Of a DNA stretch of 64,000 bases, positions 10,664 to 23,634 are shown one piece after another. How positions within the stretch are numbered: position 1 is the stretch's first letter; each line of letters begins with the position of its first letter. The stretch covers positions 1 through 64,000 of the forward strand of contig JABBOT010000006.1 of assembly GCA_016165875.1 (NCBI GenBank), in the 5' to 3' direction. Source of the DNA: Acanthopleura granulata (Eukaryota > Mollusca > Polyplacophora > Chitonida > Chitonidae). The translations under genes and the position numbers were made by a program. The notes below the pieces were generated by a model. It was given only the letters and a program-made list of their open reading frames with translations, did not search any database and had not been told where the DNA came from.

Positions 10664-11220
10664 TTAAATCACCTCAGAATCAAGGTGGTTCTGGGCTATG
10701 CCAACAACAACTTGAACTAATCCCTTGGGGTCATCAATTTCAAGGACTTTAATTAGTATCTCGCAAAAAATAGCGATCAGCTTTGTTACAGTAGAGAATG
10801 ATACATCCTCAGTCTGCGTACACCCAGACGAAGGTGTCTGGGTGGTCACAGACCTGGGAACAGGCCTTATCGGCTTGTAAACAGCAGGCTAGGGTTCCTC
10901 CTGCGGGAGGGAGGTCTCTGGTTAGCTGAGTCAGACAGCAGAGCCCTCGGGAAACACAGGGTGGGTGTCACTATGAACGGATTTTAAAGCTTCTGCAAAG
11001 GAAATTTTCTGAGTTGAGACAAGAACGAATTTGAATGTAATTTCCATACAATATCCCGCCCCATAAGACACATTAACGAGACAGCTTTTTTAACTTGGGT
11101 AGCACTGCTGCATACCACTAACAAATCTCTACCATTAATCTTGTTTACTTGTTTTACATTCCCTATTGTCTGCTGTAGGCTTTGTCCACACTTAATGGGA
11201 TTCCACCCAGTTACAGGCAA
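10664..11220 (-). pseudogene. LINE ORF1 remnant in L1
   Basis: It has the same two-part structure as in L0: RRM-like N-terminal frame 10984-11220 and C-terminal frame 10664-10849. A TAG (AACCCTAGCC on the minus strand, near 10,890) and a frameshift lie between them. Compared with the D-type copies it lacks about 20 bp around GGCCCGCTCATTAGAGCC. Confidence 0.65.
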
Positions 11221-11938
11221 ACCCCCCCAATAGATGAAATCAAAACGTTATTATTACTAATGCTTTGTCTCTGATTTACCTGCTTCACTTTTCTTCCTTC
11301 TTGGCAGTTCCATTCAGCTGAAAAAGCGCTCATGTGCTTGGTGGTGCCTCGTTTCTACAATTTCCATGTCTCCCCTTCGGTATCATCCGTGGTTGTAACT
11401 AGCTACTAATTACTAACTAATTAGGTGCATACACAAGGGAGTTATTACACAACAGTTAGAATAGAAGAGGTTGCTCGGGAGCTGCTCCGAGCCAGGGATA
11501 AGACACGAAAGGCGCTCTGTTAGTTGCAGAAGAAACAGTGCAAATACAGGGTTTCCTATCCCACAATTCTATACTACACCTAAAGTATAGTAACTTATGG
11601 CCCTATGCTACTATGTAAAACGAATCATATTTGCCTACTAATTCCTGGATATAACCCTTATATTATGATTTAACTATGTTTCTAGTAAGTGTGTTTGGTA
11701 TTAAACCAGGCCTAAGACTGGATGAGAAAAAAAAAACAACAACAAGCCCAATAAACAAGCCACAAAACTGATCAATTTATGACGCAAATATATTAGAAAA
11801 TATTGCCAAAAAACTATCCACTACACAACCCTATTGAAACCAATCTCAATAAGTGTCTGTAATAGAAAGGGTGTTGCAGTGACCTGCCATGTCCAGACAT
11901 GATGCTTTCTATTTTGATTGGGGGTTGATTTGTATTGG

Positions 11939-12578
11939 CGCTTTTCAGGCTCAAGGGGCTGATGTGCGCCATATCTGTACAATATTGAGATTTCTGTTGG
12001 AAGATATCATGGAAAACAACCAGTTATTGATTTGAAATGAACTATACGTTGATATTTTAATTTATTGTATACATCTATGTGCTGTATGCCACCACATGAC
12101 TACAATACAGCACAGCTGAATACATGGTGAACAGACGATTTATTTAGCAGCTTGAATTTTGGGCTTGGCAGTGTAAAAAAAAAAAAAAAAGAAAATAAAA
12201 AGAAAAAAAAAAGAAGAAAAACCACCATGTATGTGATCATAACTGGATATTACCACCAATATATTCAAACAGAAGAGGAAGGTGTAAGGCCTATATATGT
12301 GTTAGAGCAGATTGTCAGGAAAAGAGGGCGTTAGAATGTCAGGATGTTACAACATGTATGGACAGAGATTGTATTGAGTACAGCTGAAGAACATACATAT
12401 AGATGACACAAGAAAAAGAGGATAACATACATCAGCTCAGATACGTTCCTTTCCGCATAAAACACAACCACCACCATAAAAACGGGTTGACTAGTCTAGA
12501 GATTTTTATAATTACATGCAATCATTAATGTTTCCACACATGTTGAAGATGCATTCATGTTACTTCTGGCTAGGTAGA
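11939..12578. repeat. Link segment of module L2
   Basis: This matches 8798-9437 at the 3,141-bp offset, including the 34-bp linker, the hairpin and the A-rich tract. No gene is seen. Confidence 0.8.
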
Positions 12579-12914
12579 TTAAAAGTGTTGACATCTTTTA
12601 AGAAAATTGGCCACAGTCTGAAAGGTTTTGTTGCGATTAGTTGGCGGCTGTAAAATAGAGAAGAGGGTAAAATGCCGTAAGCCTATGGAATACAAGTCTC
12701 GGTGCAACAGCCGTCCAGGGACAGAGTGTCCAGTACATGTAAACTGGAGGTGGGCAACATCATCAGTAACTAAACATACGTCACATAAACCAGATGGGTG
12801 CAAATTAATTCTATGTAAATAGGTATTTAAAGGTATGTGTCCAGAGATAAGTCGGAAAATCAAACAACTCATCTTGCCGAGAACCTAGGGAAAAGGACAA
12901 ATTAGACCAGACAG
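12579..12914 (-). pseudogene. LINE ORF2 C-terminal tail in L2
   Basis: The same stop, Cys/His cluster and frameshift as in L1 are found at the 3,141-bp offset. Confidence 0.75.
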
Positions 12915-12918
12915 AAAA

Positions 12919-13686
12919 ATCCTCAGAAAACGCCTTTACACATTCAGCTTTATAGACATCCCAGTTCGCCCTTTTAACACACCATCTGGGAGGTTGACTT
13001 ACTGGGTTCATGTGGTGATTAATATTACAAGTGACTAGGATAGGTAAGTGGTCGCTAAGGCAAGGACTTACTGTGTCTACAGACCAGTTAAAAAACAGAC
13101 CAATATCTGCAGAACAAAGAGTAAGGTCCAAGTGCGAAAAAATTACCCGAACGAGGGTCTATACGTGTACCTGTCCCATCATTTAATATGCACATTTCAT
13201 AATCATTAATAAAAGCTCTCATAACCCTTCCATCAGAATTCATATCGGAACTTCCACATAACTGTCCATGAGCATTCAAATCTCCATATAATATATAAGA
13301 GGTATTACAAGACACAAGAGAATCGAAATCCTTTCTGTCAAGATGACTAGAAGGGTTATATATATATTAACAACACTTGTAGGTGTACCATTACTGGTAG
13401 CAATATTAAAACACCCTGCCTCTATACTGTTAAAGGGAGGTAACTTTAATTTGGAATATGATAGACCGTCTTTCAAAAACATGGCCAGACCACCCTTCTC
13501 GCCTGTTTCCCTATCTACTCTGCCTATAAAATACCCAGGGTAGGCAAAATCTATATGTGGCTTTAAAAATGTTTCCTGGAGACATATTACGTGGGGAGTA
13601 GGCTTTACATTGTTCAAATAAAATTTAAATTCTTCCCCGTGAGAACTAAGCCCACGTATATTCTGATGTAGTAAGTGAAAAGCCAT
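12919..13686 (-). pseudogene. LINE ORF2 endonuclease in L2, frameshifted
   Basis: The start codon is at 13686. The same (TA)n and T6 frameshifts as in L1 occur near 13,359 and 13,139. Confidence 0.85.
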
Positions 13687-13804
13687 TGGTAAAAGGAGTA
13701 AAATAAGATAGGGGTAAGGTTTTGCATTATATAAAGGATACATTATCAACATTGATCTTCTGAGGACACAGATGATAAAATATTAGTTAGCCATTTAAAA
13801 GAAT

Positions 13805-14361
13805 TTAAATCACCTCAGAATCAAGGTGGTTCTGGGCTATGCCAACAACAACTTGAACTAATCCCTTGGGGTCATCAATTTCAAGGACTTTAATTAGTAT
13901 CTCGCAAAAAATAGCGATCAGCTTTGTTACAGTAGAGAATGATACATCCTCAGTCTGCGTACACCCAGACGAAGGTGTCTGGGTGGTCACAGACCTGGGA
14001 ACAGGCCTTATCGGCTTGTAAACAGCAGGCTAGGGTTCCTCCTGCGGGAGGGGGGTCTCTGGTTAGCTGAGTCAGACAGCAGAGCCCTCGGGAAACACAG
14101 GGTGGGTGTCACTATGAACGGATTTTAAAGCTTCTGCAAAGGAAATTTTCTGAGTTGAGACAAGAACGAATTTGAATGTAATTTCCATACAATATCCCGC
14201 CCCATAAGACACATTAACGAGACAGCTTTTTTAACTTGGGTAGCACTGCTGCATACCACTAACAAATCTCTACCATTAATCTTGTTTACTTGTTTTACAT
14301 TCCCTATTGTCTGCTGTAGGCTTTGTCCACACTTAATGGGATTCCACCCAGTTACAGGCAA
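13805..14361 (-). pseudogene. LINE ORF1 remnant in L2
   Basis: Two frames, 14125-14361 (RRM-like) and 13805-13990 (C-terminal), are separated by a stop and shift as in L1. Confidence 0.65.
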
Positions 14362-15079
14362 ACCCCCCCAATAGATGAAATCAAAACGTTATTATTACTA
14401 ATGCTTTGTCTCTGATTTACCTGCTTCACTTTTCTTCCTTCTTGGCAGTTCCATTCAGCTGAAAAAGCGCTCATGTGCTTGGTGGTGCCTCGTTTCTACA
14501 ATTTCCATGTCTCCCCTTCGGTATCATCCGTGGTTGTAACTAGCTACTAATTACTAACTAATTAGGTGCATACACAAGGGAGTTATTACACAACAGTTAG
14601 AATAGAAGAGGTTGCTCGGGAGCTGCTCCGAGCCAGGGATAAGACACGAAAGGCGCTCTGTTAGTTGCAGAAGAAACAGTGCAAATACAGGGTTTCCTAT
14701 CCCACAATTCTATACTACACCTAAAGTATAGTAACTTATGGCCCTATGCTACTATGTAAAACGAATCATATTTGCCTACTAATTCCTGGATATAACCCTT
14801 ATATTATGATTTAACTATGTTTCTAGTAAGTGTGTTTGGTATTAAACCAGGCCTAAGACTGGATGAGAAAAAAAAAACAACAACAAGCCCAATAAACAAG
14901 CCACAAAACTGATCAATTTATGACGCAAATATATTAGAAAATATTGCCAAAAAACTATCCACTACACAACCCTATTGAAACCAATCTCAATAAGTGTCTG
15001 TAATAGAAAGGGTGTTACAGTGACCTGCCATGTCCAGACATGATGCTTTCTATCTTGATTGGGGGTTGATTTGTATTGG

Positions 15080-16935
15080 GTCATTCCATCCATCCATCAC
15101 TCACTTCATCCGTCCATCAGTCATTCCATCACTCATTCCATGTGTCCATCACTCATTTAATCCGTCCATCCCTTACTCATTCACTCTCACTGACTCACTC
15201 ATTTCCATCCGTCCATCAATCATTCATTCTCTCACTCATTCCATCCCTCACTCATTGACTCACTCATTCCATTCGTCCATCTATCACTCATTCATTCACT
15301 CTCATTCCATCTGTCCATCGCTCACTCATTCACTCACTTTCTCCCACTCATTCTGTCCATTTACCACTCATTCCATCCATCCTTCACTCACTCATTCCAT
15401 CTGCCCGTCCATCACTCACCCCATCTGTCCATCACTTATTCCATCCGTCACTCATTCACTCTCATTCCATCCGTCCGACACTCTTTCACTCACTCATTCC
15501 ATCTGTCCGACACTCTTTCACTCACACATTCCATCCGTCACTCACTCACTTCATTAGTCCATCTGTCACTCACTCACTTCATCCGCCACTCACTTCATCC
15601 GTCCCTCACTCACTTCATCCGCCACTCACTTCATCCGTCCCTCACTCACTTAATCCGTCAATCCGTCACTCATTCACTTCTTCCGTCCATCCATCCCTCA
15701 TTCACGCTCATTCCATCCGTCCGACACTCTTTCACTCACTCATTCCATCTGTCTGACACTCTTTCACTCACTCATTCCATCCGTCACTCACTCACTTCAT
15801 TAGTCCATCCGTCACTCACTCACTTCATTACTCCATCTGTCACTCACTCACTTCATTAGTCCATCTGTCACTCACTCACTTCATCAGTCCATCTGTCACT
15901 CACTCACTTCATCCGTCACTCACTTCATCCGTCCCTCACTCATCCGTCACTCACTTCATCCGTCCCTCACTCACTTAATCCGTCACTCATTCACTTCTTC
16001 CGTCCATCCATCCCTCATTCACTCTCATTCCATCCGTCCGTCATTCACTCTAATTCCTTCCGTCCATTAATTGGTGAATCCGTTTCTCAACCAGCGAATC
16101 CGTGAATCCATCGGTGAAGCCATCCATTAGTGAATCCGTGAATCCATCCATCGGTGAATCCATGAATCCATTGGTGAATCCATCGATGAATCCGTGAATC
16201 CATTGGTGAATCCATCGATGGGTGAATCCATAAATCCATTCATTGGTGAATCCATCGATCGGTGCATCCGTGAATCCATCGGTGAATCCGTGTATCCATC
16301 CATCGGTGAATTCATGTATCCATCCATCGGTGAATCCGTGAATAAATCGGTGAATCCATCCATCCGTGAACAAATCCCTGAATCTATCCATCGGTGAATG
16401 CGTGAATCTATCCATCGGTGAAGGCGTGAATCTATCCATCGGTGAAGGCGTGAATCTATCCATCCATCTACCCACCCCTCCACCTCATCCCATCCATTCA
16501 TCCAACCATCAATTATTCAATCCATGAATTAATGAATGAATCCATTCCTCCATCCCTCCCTCAATCCATCCATCCACCCCTCCATCCATTTATACATTGA
16601 TCCATCCATCCATTCATCCTTCAATAAATCAGTTCCTCCAACCATACATGAATCAATCAATCAGTCAATTCATCCAACCATCCATCAATCATCCATCAAT
16701 CAGTCAATCAATCCATCCATCCCTCCAACCATCCACAAATCAATCAATCAGTCCATCAATCTACGAATCAAACAATCAGCCCTCCTTCCATATATCCCAC
16801 CATACATCCTTTAATGTATCCTTCATTCAAATAATCCATCCATATCACCCATCCATCCGTTCATAAATAAGTCGTTCAATCAATCAATCCATCAATAAAT
16901 CAATCAAACCCCTCCATCCTTCCATTACTTCATAC
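15080..16935. repeat. Satellite S2, 1.86 kb
   Basis: This is nearly identical to S1 at an offset of 12,591 bp, with the same three zones and only scattered differences (for example CTCATTCC near 15,771 where S1 has CTCGTTCC). A tetranucleotide array this long would be expected to drift quickly in length, so equal length argues for a recent copy. Confidence 0.95.
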
Positions 16936-17323
16936 ATCTCTGTACAAAATCGAGATTTCTGTTGGCAGATAACATAGAAAACAGTTATTGATTTGAAGCG
17001 AATTAGATGTTGATATTGTGATTATTGTATACATCTGCGTGCTGTATGCCACCACATGACTAAAATACAGCACACACATAAATACATGGTGAACAGACGA
17101 TCTATTTAGCAGCTTGAATTTTGGGCTTGGCAGAGTAAAAAAAGAACAAAAAAAAACCCCACCATATATGTGATCATAACTGGATATTATCACCATTATA
17201 TTCAAACAGAAGAGGAAGGTGTAAGGCCTTTATATGTGTTAGAGCAGACTGTCCGAAAAAGAGGGCGTTAGAATGTCAGGATGTTACAACATAAATGGAC
17301 ATAGATTGTATTGAGTACAGCTG
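16936..17323. repeat. Link segment K2
   Basis: This is equivalent to 4345-4731, one base longer in the A-rich tract near 17,146. Its hairpin has a base change in the stem-flanking CTGCGTGCTG. Confidence 0.75.
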
Positions 17324-20007
17324 AGTGAATGACACAGAGTCAATGAGAAATTTCCCAAGAGTACCCCCATCTTTAGTAACTCCCCTTTTCACACTTACAA
17401 TTTCCTCTGAAATTTACATCTCCACACCTTCACAACTTGAGAACCAGTCAAGATATCTTTCATTCTCTAAAAACTTCCTTCAACAACTCACTCTGGCCTA
17501 CAACAACAAACAAAACTAATGCGTAAATACCATTTAGAAGTCACTGTTCATACAATGTTATCCAAAAACACACACCTTAAACAACATTTCAACTTTCAGC
17601 TATGATTTTCATAAGAATTTAACCTGGAATGGTCACACAGATAGTGCAACAGGGAAGGCACTACTCAGGACTAATATGGGTTGAAAAATGGACGTAAAAC
17701 ATGGAAAAGTCCACATAGTAGACGCCGATTATTGTCTGCGTGCAAAAATGTAAACCTATTGGTATCAACAAGTCTGTACATTGCCTGTTTCTCTCTGGTC
17801 AGCAATGGCAACATATAGCACGCAATTTAAAAAAACAACAAAAGCCATGTTCACAGTCAAGTATACACACCCCACAAGTCCTCCCATGTGACAATCTACA
17901 GCCAAAGGGAAATGGTCAGTTATGTCACTTAATAAACCACCCACCCTAACCTCAATAAGTGCGCCACCCAGTTACAGCCACTCACCAGGACAGTGTCAGT
18001 GCATCAGGAAATGTGCCCTTCAACCCATCACTAATCACAGGATTAAGGGAACAGCAGTTAATGTTGGTGCACAAAGTTCAAAAGATTCTATACAGGCTAT
18101 AAAATTTCCAAGAAAAATTCATGTCACCACATCACATTCAGGCTCTCAGGCTAAACAGAGTAATAAGAACAGACTGATTTGCAAACTGGGAATAAATGTA
18201 CCATGGCCATCAGTTAAAAATCACATTGTCACAAGTCCATTATCAGCTGGTGAAAGTTCAATCAAAAGTATGCAGTTGGAAACATGCAATTCAGTGGCCA
18301 CAATCACTCCTGAGGACATGGGGTGTTTCAGTAACTAACACCCACAGCTCTCCAGTGGGAAGCAGTGACACTGCCTTTGGAAAGACAGATGGACACAGAG
18401 AAACACAGGCATCCAGACAGACAGGCAGATATACACAAAGACAGACATACGTACATGCCAACAGAGAGTGCGTGAGTTTTACCTGTCACACTGCACACTC
18501 ATGTTGTTCAAAAACAGTGGCCATGACCCCACGTTGGGAGAGAACTTCAGCAAACACCTCACTTTGTCTTCAACAAGCTGGCAGAGTATGTGATGACACG
18601 GGCAAACGGGAAGTCAGCCAGGAACAGGGTGGCAATGGGTTGTGCAAAAAGGCTGTGAAGTCCACTCCCCCTCAGCAACAGCTCATCAGACTGGTAGACC
18701 CCATCCACCTCAGCACATCACACTTCAAGAAGACCGGGTGACACTGCAGCCTTTGACGCGGACAAGCTTAATTCCACAACTAGAAAACACAGCAAACAAG
18801 AGAAACAATGTTAAATATTTACATTCATGCATGAAGTAGTCTAACGTTTAGTCAGCTGCTAAGATAACCCACAATAAACACACACACATCATAAAAAACC
18901 ACATGGATCATTTTCAGATGGCACACAGTTGGACATACTTCCTACTTTATATTCTGGACAAAAAAAGCTTAATTTTCACCACACATTTAGTAGAAATGCA
19001 TACCCATGCTTCTCCGGTGAACACATACCACCACCACCAACTGACTACCAGTCAATGTTCATGCCACAAATTTAATTTCATACAACCTGTATCTTTTACT
19101 CACTCTCAAACATGAAAATAGTCAAAATTCATATTTTTCTTCAGACAATCACAACATTTATGCATACACATGTTGAGCATCCCAAACCGTCCTTACTCAC
19201 CAAATATCTCCACTATACTCCCAAAAACTCAGCACTGAGTGCCCTAAACGTATGTTGACAGCCTGTGGCTAGCAGGCCACACACCACAATTAATTTCCCA
19301 TTTACTCACATGTTAACATTTGGCCTCACACCACTGTCCCTAAATGCAAACCCTAAACCCTACTCTCCTCGTTGTTCTTGTCCCCTGAGAAAACTCCGGT
19401 CAAATTCCTCACGGCACAGGACTTCTGAAATATTTTTGAAAATTTGAAAAACAGCTGACAGGGGTCAAGGCCACCCACTGACAGGTCAGTCAGCCCTGAT
19501 TTATCAATCACTACATTTGCCTTGCATGCATCCATCTACATTTCCTCAAAAACACACAAATTTATACCTGGAATGAAACTTTGAAGCCTGTCCTGCAAAA
19601 TGATACCGTACAACAAGCAGGAAAAAATGAAAACAGGTGGCCCAGAGGAGCAAAGGAAAATATCTCTAAAAATAGAAAGGAACTAGCTTCACGCCACCAA
19701 ACCCAGAACCATTAATTGTGGTGTGTAGCCTAACAAGACCCCTTATCTTGTCTGATTTTAAAATCCTCACAAATTACCTTAACATGTTTCAAACACTTCT
19801 CACAAATGACAGACAACTCCAACCAAACACACAGTCAATAAGAAATTTCCCAAGAGTACCCCCATCTTTATTACCTCCCCTTTTCACACTTACAATTTCC
19901 TCTGAAAGTCACAGCTCCACCCCTTAACTTGAGAACCAGTCAAGATACTTTCATTCTCTAAAAACCTTCCTTCAACAGCTCACTCTGGCCTACAACAACA
20001 AACAAAA
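17324..20007 (+). repeat. C module, copy C2 (2,684 bp)
   Basis: It is almost identical to C1, with the same terminal direct repeats (about 17,327-17,516 and 19,804-20,007) and the same junctions. One visible difference is AAGCTTAATTTTC near 18,966, where C1 reads AAGCTTCCTTTTC. The same 181-codon open frame (18196-18741) is present and is not judged coding. Confidence 0.85.
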
Positions 20008-21418
20008 GGTAAGGTTTTGCATTATATAAAGGATACATTATCAACGTTGATCATCTGAGGACACAGATGATAAAATATTAGTTAGCCCCTTAAAGAGTTT
20101 AAATCACCTCAGAACCAAGGTGGTTCTGGGCTATGCCAACAACAACTTGAACTAATGCCTTGGGGTCATCAATTTCAAAGACTTTAATTAGTATCTCGCA
20201 AAAAATAGCGATCAGCTTTGTTACAGTAGAGAATGATACATCCTCAGTCTGCGTATACCCAGACGAAGGTGCCTGGGTGGTCATAGGCCTGGGAACAGGC
20301 CTTATCGGTTTGTAAACAGGGTAAGGTTCATCCTGCGGGGGGGAGGGGGGTCTCTGGTTAGCTGAGTCAGACAGCAAGGCCCGCTCATTAGAGCCCTCGG
20401 GAAAAACAGGGTGGGTGTCACTATGAACGGATTTTAAAGCTTCTGCAAAGGAAATTTTCTGAGTTGAGACAAGAACGAATTTGAATGTAATTTCCATACA
20501 ATATCCCGCCCCATAAGACACATTAACGAGACAGCTTTTTTAACTTGGGTAGCACTGCTGCATACCACTAACAAATCTCTACCATTAATCTTGTTTACTT
20601 GTTTTACATTCCCTATTGTCTGCTGTAGGCTTTGTCCACACTTAATGGGATTCCACCCAGTTACAGGCAAACCCCCCCAATAGATGAAATCAAAACGTTA
20701 TTATTACTAATGCTTTGTCTCTGATTTACCTGCTTCACTTTTCTTCCTTCTTGGCAGTTCCATTCAGCTGAAAAAGCACTCATATGCTTGGTGGTGCCTC
20801 TTGTTTCTACAATTTCCATGTCTCCCCTTCGGTATCATCCGTGGTTGTAACTAGCCACTAGTTATCGACTAATTAGGTGCATACACAAGGGAGTTATTAC
20901 ACAACAGTTAGAATAGAAGAGGTTGCTCGGGAGCTGCTCCGAGCCAGGGATAAGACACGAAAGGCGCTCTGTTAGTTGCAGAAGAAACGGTGCAAATACA
21001 GGATTTCCTATCCTACAATTCTATACTACAACTAAAGTATAGTAACTTATGGCCCTATGCTACTATGTCAAACGAATCATATTTGCCTACTAATTCCTGG
21101 ATATAACCCTTATCTTATGACTTAACTATGTTTCTAGTAAGTGTGTTTGGTATTAAACCACGCCTAAGACTGGATGAGAAAAAAAAAAGAACAAAAAAAA
21201 ACAACACAACAACAACAAGCCCAATAAACAAGCCACAAAAACTGATCAATTTATGATGCAGGCGCAGATATATTAGAAAATATTGCCAAAAAACTATCCA
21301 CTACACAACCCTATTGAAACCAATCTCAATAAGTGTCTGTAATAGAAAGGGTGTTACAGTGACCTGCCATGTCCAGACATGATGCTTTCTATCTTGATTG
21401 GGGGTTGATTTGTATTGG
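20008..21418 (-). mobile_element. LINE 5' fragment D2, mosaic
   Basis: The D-type junction with C2 is intact, but variant blocks alternate. L-type text occurs at about 20,235-20,272 (GATACATCCTC...CCCAGACG), D-type at about 20,273-20,345, and L-type again from about 20,346 to 20,560 (GAGTTGAGACAAG). The 5' region near 20,850 carries ACTAGCCACTAGTTATCGAC, otherwise seen in L9 at about 40,221. This is the pattern left by gene conversion or repeated exchange. Confidence 0.85.
20099..20670 (-). pseudogene. LINE ORF1 remnant in D2
   Basis: The C-terminal frame (20099-20521) is continuous across the G-rich tract, unlike D1 and D3. The RRM-like frame (20434-20670) is shifted relative to it at GAGTTGAGACAAG, a change shared with the L copies. 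Confidence 0.65.
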
Positions 21419-23246
21419 GTCATTCCATCCATCCATCACTCACTTCATCCGTCCATCAGTCATTCCATCACTCATTCCATGTGTCCATCACTCATTTAAT
21501 CCGTCCATCCCTTACTCATTCACTCTCACTGACTCACTCATTTCCATCCGTCCATCAATCATTCATTCTCTCACTCATTCCATCCCTCACTCATTGACTC
21601 ACTCATTCCATTCGTCCATCTATCACTCATTCATTCACTCTCATTCCATCTGTCCATCGCTCACTCATTCACTCACTTTCTCCCACTCATTCTGTCCATT
21701 TACCACTCATTCCATCCATCCTTCACTCACTCATTCCATCTGCCCGTCCATCACTCACCCCATCTGTCCATCACTTATTCCATCCGTCACTCATTCACTC
21801 TCATTCCATCCGTCCGACACTCTTTCACTCACTCATTCCATCTGTCCGACACTCTTTCACTCACACATTCCATCCGTCACTCACTCACTTCATTAGTCCA
21901 TCTGTCACTCACTCACTTCATCCGCCACTCACTTCATCCGTCCCTCACTCACTTCATCCGCCACTCACTTCATCCGTCCCTCACTCACTTAATCCGTCAA
22001 TCCGTCACTCATTCACTTCTTCCGTCCATCCATCCCTCATTCACGCTCATTCCATCCGTCCGACACTCTTTCACTCACTCATTCCATCTGTCTGACACTC
22101 TTTCACTCACTCGTTCCATCCGTCACTCACTCACTTCATTAGTCCATCCGTCACTCACTCACTTCATTACTCCATCTGTCACTCACTCACTTCATTAGTC
22201 CATCTGTCACTCACTCACTTCATCCGTCTCTCACTTCATCCGTCCCTCACTCATCCGTCACTCACTTCATCCGTCCCTCACTCACTTAATCCGTCACTCA
22301 TTCACTTCTTCCGTCCATCCATCCCTCATTCACTCTCATTCCATCCGTCCGTCATTCACTCTAATTCCTTCCGTCCATTAATTGGTGAATCCGTTTCTCA
22401 ACCAGCGAATCCGTGAATCCATCGGTGAAGCCATCCATTAGTGAATCCGTGAATCCATCCATCGGTGAATCCATGAATCCATTGGTGAATCCATCGATGA
22501 ATCCGTGAATCCATTGGTGAATCCATCGATGGGTGAATCCATAAATCCATTCATTGGTGAATCCATCGATCGGTGCATCCGTGAATCCATCGGTGAATCC
22601 GTGTATCCATCCATCGGTGAATTCATGTATCCATCCATCGGTGAATCCGTGAATAAATCGGTGAATCCATCCATCCGTGAACAAATCCCTGAATCTATCC
22701 ATCGGTGAATGCGTGAATCTATCCATCGGTGAAGGCGTGAATCTATCCATCGGTGAAGGCGTGAATCTATCCATCCATCTACCCACCCCTCCACCTCATC
22801 CCATCCATTCATCCAACCATCAATTATTCAATCCATGAATTAATGAATGAATCCATTCCTCCATCCCTCCCTCAATCCATCCATCCACCCCTCCATCCAT
22901 TTATACATTGATCCATCCATCCATTCATCCTTCAATAAATCAGTTCCTCCAACCATACATGAATCAATCAATCAGTCAATTCATCCAACCATCCATCAAT
23001 CATCCATCAATCAGTCAATCAATCCATCCATCCCTCCAACCATCCACAAATCAATCAATCAGTCCATCAATCTACGAATCAAACAATCAGCCCTCCTTCC
23101 ATATATCCCACCATACATCCTTTAATGTATCCTTCATTCAAATAATCCATCCATATCACCCATCCATCCGTTCATAAATAAGTCGTTCAATCAATCAATC
23201 CATCAATAAATCAATCAAACCCCTCCATCCTTCCATTACTTCATAC
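21419..23246. repeat. Satellite S3, 1.83 kb
   Basis: It has the same three-zone satellite as S1 and S2 but is about 28 bp shorter; the loss is near 22,220 (one CATCAGTCCATCTGTC-type block). The reverse-strand Asp/Gly-rich frames and forward Ser/His-rich frames are conserved only because the DNA is. Confidence 0.95.
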
Positions 23247-23634
23247 ATCTCTGTACAAAATCGAGATTTCTGTTGGCAGATAACATAGAAAACAGTTATT
23301 GATTTGAAGCGAATTAGATGTTGATATTGTGATTATTGTATACATCTGCGTGCTGTATGCCACCACATGACTAAAATACAGCACACACATAAATACATGG
23401 TGAACAGACGATCTATTTAGCAGCTTGAATTTTGGGCTTGGCAGAGTAAAAAAAGAACAAAAAAAAACCCCACCATATATGTGATCATAACTGGATATTA
23501 TCACCATTATATTCAAACAGAAGAGGAAGGTGTAAGGCCTTTATATGTGTTAGAGCAGACTGTCCGAAAAAGAGGGCGTTAGAATGTCAGGATGTTACAA
23601 CATAAATGGACATAGATTGTATTGAGTACAGCTG
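23247..23634. repeat. Link segment K3
   Basis: This matches K2 including the extra A. No gene is seen. Confidence 0.75.

Larger units (their letters stand above)
9438..11938 (-). mobile_element. LINE copy L1, RT-deleted (first 3,141-bp tandem unit)
   Basis: Together with 8798-9437 this forms a 3,141-bp unit repeated immediately at 11,939-15,079. Both units share a private 3-bp loss (GCCTCGTTTCT near 11,346 and 14,487, versus GCCTCTTGTTTCT elsewhere) and I found only one clear base difference in the stretches I compared. The duplication is therefore very recent, or an assembly duplication. Confidence 0.9.
12579..15079 (-). mobile_element. LINE copy L2, RT-deleted (second 3,141-bp unit)
   Basis: This is a near-exact copy of 9438-11938 with the same RT-deletion junction at about 12,914-12,919. 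Unlike L1, its right edge at 15,079 abuts satellite, showing that linker and satellite are alternatives at one junction. The G-tract at about 14,050 differs by one base from L1. Confidence 0.9.
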
